DNA of 14,182 nucleotides from an uncultured Chromatiales bacterium (GTDB lineage Bacteria; Pseudomonadota; Gammaproteobacteria; Steroidobacterales; GCA-2729495). The stretch spans positions 1-14,182 of the forward strand of contig CAJXQV010000005.1 in assembly GCA_913058165.1 (NCBI GenBank), read 5' to 3'. This document shows positions 7,809 to 14,135 of this stretch, in pieces; the first letter of the stretch is position 1, and the number at the start of each line of letters is the position of its first letter. The notes under the pieces were generated by a model. It was not told the DNA's origin. It worked only from the letters and a program-made list of their open reading frames with translations, and searched no databases. A program made the translations under genes and the position numbers.

Positions 7809-8831
7809 TCAAGCTGCAAGTTGCGGAATTAGGTGTTCTCCGATAATGCCTATGGCCTCCTCCGGATTGTCATGTATCTTTAGGGTTATCGCATCCAGAC
7901 CAGCCGCAGAAAACGCTTTGAGATGTTTCACCACAGCCGGAATCGCATCAATTCCACCTGAAAACGTCAGGTTATCAACTAAAGCCTGAATAACCTCTTC
8001 CGGAATACCCTCTATCTCAGAACTGCGACGATAAAATGCCTGCAGGAAAGCATCGAAGTTTGCCTCGACGAACTCCGCCTGCTCCGCACCAAGAAACGGC
8101 TCTGTGTACCACTTCTGCAATACTCCCCGCCAAACCAGCTCGCGACGTGCTTCAGCCATTGATGCCACTGCCGACCCTTTAATATGCCAAGCAAAGAAAT
8201 TTGATACGCGGAATGAACCTGCCGAACGTTTGAGCCCTCGCTTCGCTAAGCCCTGATCAATATTCCCCAACACCTCTGGCATTTTACCCAACGCCACATC
8301 ACTCATCATCACGCCATCAGCCACTTCGCCGGCGACCCTCAACATCATCGGGCCATTCGCACCCACCAGAATATGCGGGGCAACCGCATGCGTCCAATCG
8401 GGGAAATAGTTCATCGCGGAGTAGACTTCGCCCTCATAGTTCACCGGTTTATCGCCTGATGCCGCACGCAGGATTTCGACACACTCGCGGACTGCGCGAA
8501 CCCGGCGGTCGGGTTTAAGGCCGGTCGCACGCATAATGGACTGCCCCATGCCACCGACCACCAGAGATGCGCGACCATCGCTCATATCGTTCAATGTCTG
8601 CAGCATGTCAGATAAGCGCACTGGGTGAATTTCAAACGGACTCAGCGGCACTACACCAACGCGGATCAACGAAGAGTTGACGGCCAAAGCCGATAGACAC
8701 TGAAAGGCATCACGTCGCGCCGGAAATGCCGACGCATACACAGTATCTATGCCATAGCCCTCGGCCAACAGGCCCAGTTCATTGACCTGTTTGGGTGGTA
8801 ACCCGGCCTCCAGGAAAATCTGTACTTTCAT
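7809..8831 (-). CDS. LLM class flavin/F420-dependent oxidoreductase
   Basis: A luciferase-like monooxygenase superfamily TIM-barrel protein of about 340 residues, resembling the methylene-tetrahydromethanopterin reductase branch that binds F420 or FMN. Typical features are the N-terminal strand KVQIFLEAG, LAEGYGIDTVYASAF, the GRASLVVGGMG strand-turn, RAVRECVEILRAASG and PHILVGANGPMMLRVAGEVADGVM. Two ATGs compete (8837 and 8831). The only ribosome binding site, AAGG, is two bases from the first and eight from the second, so 8831 is chosen (protein begins MKVQIF). It stands alone on its strand, convergent with the GtrA-like gene. Cofactor and substrate cannot be read from the sequence. Confidence 0.88.
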   Translation of the reverse strand: MKVQIFLEAGLPPKQVNELGLLAEGYGIDTVYASAFPARRDAFQCLSALAVNSSLIRVGVVPLSPFEIHPVRLSDMLQTLNDMSDGRASLVVGGMGQSIMRATGLKPDRRVRAVRECVEILRAASGDKPVNYEGEVYSAMNYFPDWTHAVAPHILVGANGPMMLRVAGEVADGVMMSDVALGKMPEVLGNIDQGLAKRGLKRSAGSFRVSNFFAWHIKGSAVASMAEARRELVWRGVLQKWYTEPFLGAEQAEFVEANFDAFLQAFYRRSSEIEGIPEEVIQALVDNLTFSGGIDAIPAVVKHLKAFSAAGLDAITLKIHDNPEEAIGIIGEHLIPQLAA

Positions 8832-8983
8832 ATTCATAACCTTGTTCTAAACACAAAGTGCGGAGCGGATAAACCGCCGAACCCGTTGACTTACCCAACA
8901 CGGTAATTTGGATTAACCCCGCTATTCACCGATAACAATGATGCTCTCTGAGGGGGAAAAACTAATCCGTGGAGAGTACCAGA

Positions 8984-9165
8984 ATGCGCTGCTATCAAAT
9001 GCTTATAGACAACCCGAGGCTCACCCTGACGTATGAACTGACAACCATAGATCAACAGTTAGAGGCTTCCGCGCCGAACAACACAAGGTGATTTACGACA
9101 TCATGAGGGCCAAAGACAACATGTACGCGAAAAACCTTTGCCTGAAAATGCTTCCAGTCGACTGA
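8984..9165 (+). pseudogene. Possible small gene split by a one-base frameshift
   Basis: From ATG 8984, preceded at a good distance by GGAGAG (8971-8976), a frame runs 35 codons to TGA 9089-9091. From about 9067 a different frame becomes protein-like and runs to TGA 9163-9165. Adding one T at the TT of 9067-9068 would join the two into a 60-residue protein, with ...TTIDQQLEAF before the joint and RAEQHKVIYDIMRAKDN after it. Both halves have a mixed, soluble, amphipathic composition rather than the Arg/Pro/Ser-rich look of a random frame. It may be a decayed small gene, a sequencing error in an intact one, or chance. I do not recognise a family. Confidence 0.4.
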
Positions 9166-9209
9166 GCCGATCATAAGGCACAGCTTAAATATCAGGCTAA
9201 GCCAATGGT

Positions 9210-9239
9210 GGGGCGGACGAAGTTACTTCTAGCCGTCCC
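9210..9239 (+). terminator. Hairpin, possible weak terminator
   Basis: GGGGCGG (9210-9216) can pair with CCGTCCC (9233-9239), with one G-T wobble, and an inner GAAG/CTTC stem extends it. It follows the possible small gene by 44 bases. No proper T-run follows, so termination is uncertain. Confidence 0.3.
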
Positions 9240-9328
9240 TCTGTGATACTTTTATGCTACGAGGGTTTGTTTAACTTATTAAGCGCTGTTTTTAAAACCC
9301 ATAGCAACGCATTGGGAGACTTAAAGTT

Positions 9329-9781
9329 ATGAATACTGCACATCTTGTTCGGAGCATAAGCTTAACAGCCGTAGCTACCGCCTTTATGATGGTTGGTGGT
9401 CTTGCTACAGCAGACGACGATGCCCCATCAGGCACGGTAACCATCAAAGAACATGAAGCAGGCCTGATTTTTGGCGGCGACTGGGGTCATGGCACCCTCA
9501 ACTTTGGTGAAGAGGTGCATATGTTTCACATGGGCGGCATCAAAGTAGGGGGGCTTGGCTTCACTGCATCAACGGTTACCGGCAATGTTTATAACCTTAC
9601 CAATCTCGGAGATTTTAGCGGCGTCTACCTCAAGGCAGAAGCGGGCGCTACACTGGCCAAAGGCCTCGTAGGCACCTGGGTAAAAAACGCTAAAGGCGTG
9701 AGCATTCACCTGGTACAAACAACTAAAGGAGCCGCTCTCTCCATTGGTGTCGAAGGTCTGAAAATCACCCTAGAGCATTAG
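9329..9781 (+). CDS. Small glycine-rich secreted protein, function unknown
   Basis: A 150-residue protein with a clear Sec signal peptide: RS, a hydrophobic core, then cleavage expected after ATA near residue 28. The mature part of about 122 residues begins with an acidic DDDAP and is glycine-rich, without cysteine, with alternating small and hydrophobic residues that suggest beta structure (GGIKVGGLGFTASTVTG, then a repeat-like AEAGATLAKGLVGTWVKNAKGVSIHL). It is probably periplasmic. There is a loose resemblance to DUF1134/EipA-type envelope proteins, which I could not verify. The ATG has GGGAG ten bases upstream. It is a single-gene unit that ends at the strong terminator at 9878. Confidence 0.75.
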   Translation: MNTAHLVRSISLTAVATAFMMVGGLATADDDAPSGTVTIKEHEAGLIFGGDWGHGTLNFGEEVHMFHMGGIKVGGLGFTASTVTGNVYNLTNLGDFSGVYLKAEAGATLAKGLVGTWVKNAKGVSIHLVQTTKGAALSIGVEGLKITLEH

Positions 9782-9877
9782 CAATGGTTTTGGTCTTTGT
9801 AACAAGGCCATTCTCGAGCTGATCGACCACACAGGTTTACAGAATTGTTTTCAGGCCAAGCTTTGAAACAGGAAAAA

Positions 9878-9920
9878 GACCCACAAAAAAGCCGGCTTAG
9901 TGCCGGCTTTTTTGTGGGTC
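9878..9920. terminator. Strong bidirectional intrinsic terminator
   Basis: A perfect 19-bp inverted repeat (arms 9878-9896 and 9902-9920) with a 5-base TTAGT loop. The core is GCCGGC flanked by six A on one side and six T on the other, so each strand has a GC stem followed by a U-tract. It separates the convergent genes ending at 9781 and 9934. Confidence 0.95.
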
Positions 9921-9933
9921 TAATAGAGTGGGC

Positions 9934-10629
9934 TTACTCGACCGGCGTTACCTGAGCATCATCCGCAGTAGTCATCACAATGCCAGGCTCCATTTCACCC
10001 GTCGCCAATGCCTTCATATAAGTTGTCGTGGCGAGGTGGCAGTAGGTCTGACCGATAAACCTCTCAGGCATTACGTAAGCCCACAAACTGTCAAAATCGT
10101 TCTGCAGTCCGGGGCTGTTCAAATGAATAAGCCCATCATCACCGACAAAACTCAACTGGAAGTCGGCCAAATAACTACTGCCGGTGATAAATGCTTCATT
10201 TTGCTCGATAACAAAACCACGCAAGGTTGCCGCAGCATCCTCATTGCCTTCGGCCTCAAGCTCCATAGCCGCCTGCTCCTGAACCATCTCCGCCAGCACC
10301 GGACAGCCCAGCTGAGGGCCAGCGGCATCTTCGCCAAAGACCTTCTGAATATGATCAGCCGCCTTTACCTTGCATGAGACCATCACAGGAACAGCGCCTG
10401 AATAACTAATAATCTGATAAGTTTGAAGCGGTTCTGGCGCAGGCTTAGATTTTCGATACGCAGGCATGTCCTTAAAAATGTTGTTATCACTAACAACTAT
10501 GGTGTTAGCAAGAACCTGCTGCGCTACCTGACAAAACGCCACTGATTCAGCATCCGGTAATGCCTCCGCCTGAACCATTACCGGCAAAACCAAAAATGCC
10601 GCAAAACCTGTACGCAATAATTTTTTCAT
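9934..10629 (-). CDS. Secreted protein of unknown function
   Basis: A protein of about 231 residues that I do not recognise. The start is placed at ATG 10629: it has GGGGA seven bases upstream and opens a textbook signal peptide, MKKLLRTGFAAFLVLPVMVQA, with cleavage expected after VQA. The frame is open 23 codons further upstream, but that extension would bury the signal. The mature part has four cysteines (in VAFCQ, MVSCK, QLGCP and QTYCH) and could form two disulfides in the periplasm; there is no lipobox. It lies 75 bases downstream of the DUF1295 gene on the same strand and may be the last gene of the methyltransferase operon, although the gap allows its own promoter. Confidence 0.75.
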   Translation of the reverse strand: MKKLLRTGFAAFLVLPVMVQAEALPDAESVAFCQVAQQVLANTIVVSDNNIFKDMPAYRKSKPAPEPLQTYQIISYSGAVPVMVSCKVKAADHIQKVFGEDAAGPQLGCPVLAEMVQEQAAMELEAEGNEDAAATLRGFVIEQNEAFITGSSYLADFQLSFVGDDGLIHLNSPGLQNDFDSLWAYVMPERFIGQTYCHLATTTYMKALATGEMEPGIVMTTADDAQVTPVE

Positions 10630-10704
10630 AGATGCATCCCCACACCCTAAAGTACTAACAAGAAAACAAGCCCGTTGCGCGCTCGACAATAACACCAACT
10701 TCGC

Positions 10705-11469
10705 TTATTTGGAGAAACGCGGCACAAACGCGCTGGTCTTATCAATGTAAGCCTGATAAGCCGGACGCCGATTAGTAATCCCTTTTTCGGTTATACCTAT
10801 GCCCGAGACTTTTAACAGGAAGAAGGTGAGCAGCGCAGGACCGAATACAGCCCACCAACCGCCAGCTGCTAACGCAAACAGGTAGAAGCCCCACCAGACG
10901 CAGAACTCACCAAAGTAATTGGGGTGGCGACTGAAGCGCCACAAGCCCTGATCCATCACACCACCTGCATTCTTGGGGCGTTGCTGAAAGGCGGCCATCT
11001 GTAAATCGGCAATGGTTTCGAACACCAAACCGAACACCACCAGCAGAAGTGCTAGATAATCCAGCCAGAAGATATTGCCAGCGCCGGTAGCGACTGCTAA
11101 AAGTGGAACAGACACAATCAAGGCCAGAACAGCCTGAAGCAAAAACACGGTTATGAGTGCACGCCAACGCCAACCGTCACCATTGCGCTCGCGCATCTCT
11201 GCGTAACGGCGATCCTCGGGTTTACCGTGATTTCTCCAGCCCACGAATGCGGCCAAGCGCAGGGCCCACAGGCCTGCCAGAACCAGAACCAGCGATACAC
11301 GCAACCCACTTACATCTGTCTGAACGGCATAAACCACTCCGGGCAAAAAACAGGCGGGCCCCCAAAGCATGTCTACCACACTGACATCGCTTTTAATAAA
11401 GCTGACAACCCAACCGAGAAACATCAACAGCAAGATTGCGGAAAAACCCATCAGTGCAAGTTCAGTCAC
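10705..11469 (-). CDS. DUF1295 membrane protein (steroid 5-alpha-reductase/ICMT-like fold)
   Basis: A 254-residue integral membrane protein with about six or seven hydrophobic helices and the DUF1295 signature GLWRFSRHPNYFGE (about 177-190), preceded by AFQQRPKNAGG and followed by the conserved C-terminal region ending PAYQAYIDKTSAFVPRF. The family is related to steroid 5-alpha reductases and isoprenylcysteine methyltransferases, so NAD(P)H-linked reduction of a lipid double bond is a reasonable inference but is not shown. The start is GTG 11469 with AGGGG about six bases upstream. It lies 31 bases downstream of the methyltransferase gene on the same strand, which suggests one transcript and a joint role on the same lipid. 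Confidence 0.88.
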   Translation of the reverse strand: MTELALMGFSAILLLMFLGWVVSFIKSDVSVVDMLWGPACFLPGVVYAVQTDVSGLRVSLVLVLAGLWALRLAAFVGWRNHGKPEDRRYAEMRERNGDGWRWRALITVFLLQAVLALIVSVPLLAVATGAGNIFWLDYLALLLVVFGLVFETIADLQMAAFQQRPKNAGGVMDQGLWRFSRHPNYFGEFCVWWGFYLFALAAGGWWAVFGPALLTFFLLKVSGIGITEKGITNRRPAYQAYIDKTSAFVPRFSK

Positions 11470-11500
11470 CAGCGACCCCTAAAAAGTAAATCAACACATA

Positions 11501-12532
11501 TTAATTCGGTTTTACAAACAAGTAGTGCGCGACCATCCATTCAGTGCCATCGGAATAGCCGAAGAGTTCAGCCACCGCCATATAAAACATGCGCCAACGA
11601 TTCACCCACAGCGATGCTTCATCAGCACCATACACCTGAACGAACAACTCACTAATCGCTGCCTCATTAGCATCCATTCTGGCCAACCACGCGTTCGATG
11701 TTTTCTCGTAATGGGTGCCGGATACGCGCCACTGAGACTCAATCTGCAAGTGCTGCTGAAAATACAACAACGTGCTTTCCGAAGGCATTAGACCTCCGGT
11801 AAAAAAGTAGCGACCCATCCAATCGTATTCGCCTTCCGTTGTAAACGGGTACATCAGCGTGCGATGCACAAAAATATGCACGAATAACTTTCCGCCGGGC
11901 TTTAACCAGTCGGCGATACGGTCCATTAACAGCTGATAGTTTTTCATGTGTTCGAACATTTCCACCGATACCACGCGGTCAAATAGGCCTTCGGCCTGAA
12001 ACTCATTGGCGTCGGCTGTAATCACAGTGACATTCGTGAGGCCTCGCTCGGCAGCCCGCGCCAAAATGAATTCGCGTTGCGATGCTGAGTTGGACACTGC
12101 CGTAATGTCACTTGCGGGATAGTACTCAGCCATCCATAAGGTTAGAGAGCCCCAGCCACAACCCAGTTCAAGAACGCGCTGCCCGTCAGTCAGTTCGGCA
12201 CGCTCGCAGCTTAGCGCAAGCATCCTGGCTTCCGCCTGATCAAGATTACGAGTGGTTTCATCCCAATAGCAGCAACTGTATTTGAGATGTGCGCCCAAAG
12301 AACCCACAAAAAATGCGGCAGGTACCTCATAGTGCTGCTCATTGGCCTTATCGGTAGCTTCGGCAATCGGGCTGTTGCGCAGTGTGTCGAGCACGAATGC
12401 AAAATTTTCCGACTCCTGCTCCGATCGGTCGGCGGACTCTTTTGTCAGTCTCGCTGCCATTAAACGGCGCATCCCTAAACGGGCGAGCGCATCAGGGACC
12501 AATCCCCGTTCACACAGGTCAATAACGTCCAT
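11501..12532 (-). CDS. CFA synthase/coclaurine N-methyltransferase-like SAM methyltransferase
   Basis: An S-adenosylmethionine-dependent methyltransferase of the CFA-synthase superfamily, 343 residues from ATG 12532. That ATG is chosen over TTG 12535 because AAGGGA lies five bases before it. Motifs in order: ANEQHYEVPAAFF (63-75), KYSCCYW (84-90), SAM motif I VLELGCGWGS (120-129), VEMFEHMKNY (190-199), RYFFTGGLMPS, and C-terminal EWMVAHYLF. This run follows plant coclaurine N-methyltransferase more closely than E. coli CFA synthase (382 aa), including the EMFEH active-site motif. Bacterial substrates are more likely unsaturated phospholipid acyl chains (methylation, cyclopropanation or furan fatty acid formation) than alkaloids, but this is inference. 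It has its own apparent promoter (12558-12585) and heads a unit with the DUF1295 gene. Confidence 0.88.
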   Translation of the reverse strand: MDVIDLCERGLVPDALARLGMRRLMAARLTKESADRSEQESENFAFVLDTLRNSPIAEATDKANEQHYEVPAAFFVGSLGAHLKYSCCYWDETTRNLDQAEARMLALSCERAELTDGQRVLELGCGWGSLTLWMAEYYPASDITAVSNSASQREFILARAAERGLTNVTVITADANEFQAEGLFDRVVSVEMFEHMKNYQLLMDRIADWLKPGGKLFVHIFVHRTLMYPFTTEGEYDWMGRYFFTGGLMPSESTLLYFQQHLQIESQWRVSGTHYEKTSNAWLARMDANEAAISELFVQVYGADEASLWVNRWRMFYMAVAELFGYSDGTEWMVAHYLFVKPN

Positions 12533-12557
12533 CAACTTCCCTTAAATTTGTTAGGTC

Positions 12558-12585
12558 TTTATACAAAATAAAGTATAAATTCAAA
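12558..12585 (-). promoter_or_regulatory. Promoter and inverted-repeat operator of the methyltransferase gene
   Basis: On the minus strand TTTGAA (12580-12585), 16 bases, then TATAAA (12558-12563) form a sigma-70-like promoter immediately after the stop of the NTF2-like gene and 25 bases before the methyltransferase ATG. A perfect 7-bp inverted repeat, TTTATAC (12558-12564) and GTATAAA (12573-12579) with an 8-base spacer, fills the -10 box and most of the spacer. The -10 half includes TGTATA on the minus strand, the same hexamer seen at the regulator's promoter. Confidence 0.55.
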
Positions 12586-13233
12586 CTACGGAGCATCGCC
12601 CGGTATTAACGCTGCATCACCGCCAAGCTTCCGGTGCACGTACTTAATAATCGGACCGAGGTACGGAAGATGCTCATAAATACCGGTTGCCGCATCCCAA
12701 AAATCACGGTGAATGATCACCCGCCCTTCACGATCGAAACGGAACTGCGTGGTGCCATAGCTAAGCACCGGCTCACCATCGCTCAATGCTTTAGCCTCAA
12801 CCCGCATTTGCCAACGAATGTAGTAATCGGTTTTGCTGCGGGCAACATCCAGAAAAACAACATCAAGAACATCAGCCTGTGATGCAGCGTGCGCAAAATA
12901 GTCAGTAATCAGCTCAACCCCTGAGATGCCGACAACGTTGTCATTAAGATACGCATCCGGTGCGTAGACAATGGCCGCATTAGCCCGCACCGATGCCACT
13001 GTCATGTCGCTGAAAAAATCCTGCAATCGCTCCAGCACCTGCGACTCAGTAACACTATCTGCTGTAAACATATGGGCAGCTGTTTCGGTCTGATGCAGCG
13101 CCTCTTCATAGCTCGCATTTAGCGGGCGGAGGACTCCGGACTCACCATCGGGATTTCCGCGATCACAGGCCGCAAGCAGAATTACGCCCATCAGTAACAG
13201 CGTGCGGAAGTAAAATTGCGGTAAAAGCTTCAC
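12586..13233 (-). CDS. NTF2/SnoaL-like lipoprotein
   Basis: A 215-residue predicted lipoprotein. The signal MKLLPQFYFRTLLLMGVILLAAC ends in a LAAC lipobox with C23 as the lipidated cysteine, followed by Asp24, which in enterobacteria favours retention in the inner membrane. From about residue 60 it resembles the NTF2-like/SnoaL cone fold: a helical start, YYIRWQMRVEA, GTTQFRFDREGRVIIHRDFWD, then PYLGPIIKYVHRKL. The fold may bind a hydrophobic ligand or be catalytic. The start is GTG 13233; an in-frame TGA at 13240-13242 rules out anything longer. It is divergent from the MerR-type regulator and directly precedes the methyltransferase gene. The exact role is unknown. Confidence 0.78.
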   Translation of the reverse strand: MKLLPQFYFRTLLLMGVILLAACDRGNPDGESGVLRPLNASYEEALHQTETAAHMFTADSVTESQVLERLQDFFSDMTVASVRANAAIVYAPDAYLNDNVVGISGVELITDYFAHAASQADVLDVVFLDVARSKTDYYIRWQMRVEAKALSDGEPVLSYGTTQFRFDREGRVIIHRDFWDAATGIYEHLPYLGPIIKYVHRKLGGDAALIPGDAP

Positions 13234-13255
13234 TGTTCTTCATATCCCATTGCTT

Positions 13256-13286
13256 CATAGTAAATATATTGTATAAGTTAATGCAA
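13256..13286 (-). promoter_or_regulatory. Possible promoter of the NTF2-like gene with a TGTATA box
   Basis: On the minus strand TTGCAT (13281-13286) and TACTAT (about 13257-13262), 18 bases apart, could be -35 and -10 elements for the lipoprotein gene. Between them, on the plus strand, lies TGTATA (13270-13275), with TGCAAT exactly 11 bases further on (13281-13286). This matches the spacing of the pair at the regulator's own promoter. Confidence 0.4.
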
Positions 13287-13355
13287 TAGCAGCTGAGCAG
13301 GAACAACCCTCAAGTGGTTGCAAATGCTAACGATAACAAAAAAACCCGCATTGAC

Positions 13356-13392
13356 TTGCTCATTTAACATCGATGTGTATAATTTTTGTATA
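13356..13392 (+). promoter_or_regulatory. Regulator promoter overlapped by TGTATA direct repeats
   Basis: TTGCTC (13356-13361), 16 bases, then a perfect TATAAT (13378-13383) form a good sigma-70 promoter about 50 bases before the regulator ATG. Two TGTATA hexamers (13376-13381 and 13387-13392) begin exactly 11 bp apart and sit on the -10 box. CarH-type proteins are known to bind tandem repeats of about 11 bp and block RNA polymerase, so this is a plausible self-repression operator. Confidence 0.6.
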
Positions 13393-13432
13393 GGTAATTG
13401 GATCGCACCCAACGCACAGGCTGACAAACCCT

Positions 13433-14135
13433 ATGCACTACCCCATTCGCACAGTTTCAACCATGACCGGCATTAAGCCCGTCACCTTGCGTGCGTGGGA
13501 GACCCGCTACGGACTGCTGCATCCATTGCGCACTGAATCTGGCCACCGACTCTATAGCGACAGAGATATTGAAACTATACAGCGTGCGCTCGCGCTGCGG
13601 GCACGCGGTATTCCAATAAGACAGGTTCCTGCGATATTAAAGCAAGAGACCACCACAATAGAGATAGGAACAAACTGGCAACAGAGTCAGGATGGCATGC
13701 TGGCTGCGATCAATGAGTTCAATGAGGCTGAGATCGATCGTCTCTATCAGCGCGCAATGGGCCTGCACCCGATAACTACAGTTATCGGAAATCTAATTGA
13801 ACCTGTGCTCAGAACGCTCGGGGACAGATGGTCCTCAGCTCAGGCCGGAATTGCCGAAGAGCACTTTTTCAGGGTGTACGTTAGTCATAAATTGGAGGCC
13901 CGCTTTCAGCAACAGTTCGGCCGAGCAACCGGACCTCTAATTGTTACCGCCTGCCTTCCCCGCGAATCACATGAACTGGGTTTATCACTATTTTGCCTTG
14001 CTGCACATGAAGCCAATTACCGGGTTGTTAATCTGGGTGCAGATACTCCGTTGCAACAAATTGAGGTGGTCTGTCGGCGGACAAATCCCGCCGCTATTGT
14101 ACTCGCCGGACTAAAATCACCGGGCAATGAAACGC
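13433..14135 (+). CDS. LitR/CarH-type MerR regulator with B12-binding domain, 3' end missing
   Basis: A cobalamin-dependent photoreceptor-repressor of the LitR/CarH family. In characterised members adenosylcobalamin drives tetramer formation and repression in the dark, and light breaks the Co-C bond and releases the DNA. Residues 1-70 are the MerR winged helix (YPIRTVSTMTGIKPVTLRAWETRYGL, then SGHRLYSDRDIETI). The middle helical domain carries W133 and E143-H144, the Wx9EH signature. The Rossmann-like B12 domain carries ESHELG at 178-183, the ExHxxG motif whose His (H180) ligates cobalt. Only 234 genuine residues remain of the usual 290-300; from residue 235 the frame reads adapter (VSYTHLTLPTIYSV). 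It is divergent from the lipoprotein gene by 199 bp. Its ribosome binding site is weak. Photolyase genes often lie next to such regulators, but here the contig stops. Confidence 0.92.

Larger units (their letters stand above)
8838..9328. other. 491-bp region without an intact gene
   Basis: No intact gene of ordinary size is seen in this gap between two divergently oriented genes. It contains a probable frameshifted small gene (8984-9165), a possible promoter before it (TTGGAT, 17 bases, GATAAC, ending just before 8939) and a hairpin at 9210-9239. The start-proximal region of the 9329 gene has GGGAG at 9314-9318, ten bases before its ATG. Confidence 0.6.

Noticed and set aside
9928..10377. A 149-residue open frame on the plus strand
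   Set aside because: It lies opposite the secreted-protein gene, starts within a few bases of the terminator hairpin, and has no ribosome binding site or protein-like domain pattern.
11227..11655. A 142-residue open frame on the plus strand
   Set aside because: Gln/His/Thr/Pro-rich shadow of the DUF1295 and methyltransferase genes on the other strand.
13351..13383. A TTGACT -35 box paired with the TATAAT at 13378
   Set aside because: The spacing is 21 bases, too long for a sigma-70 promoter; TTGCTC at 13356 with a 16-base spacer fits better.
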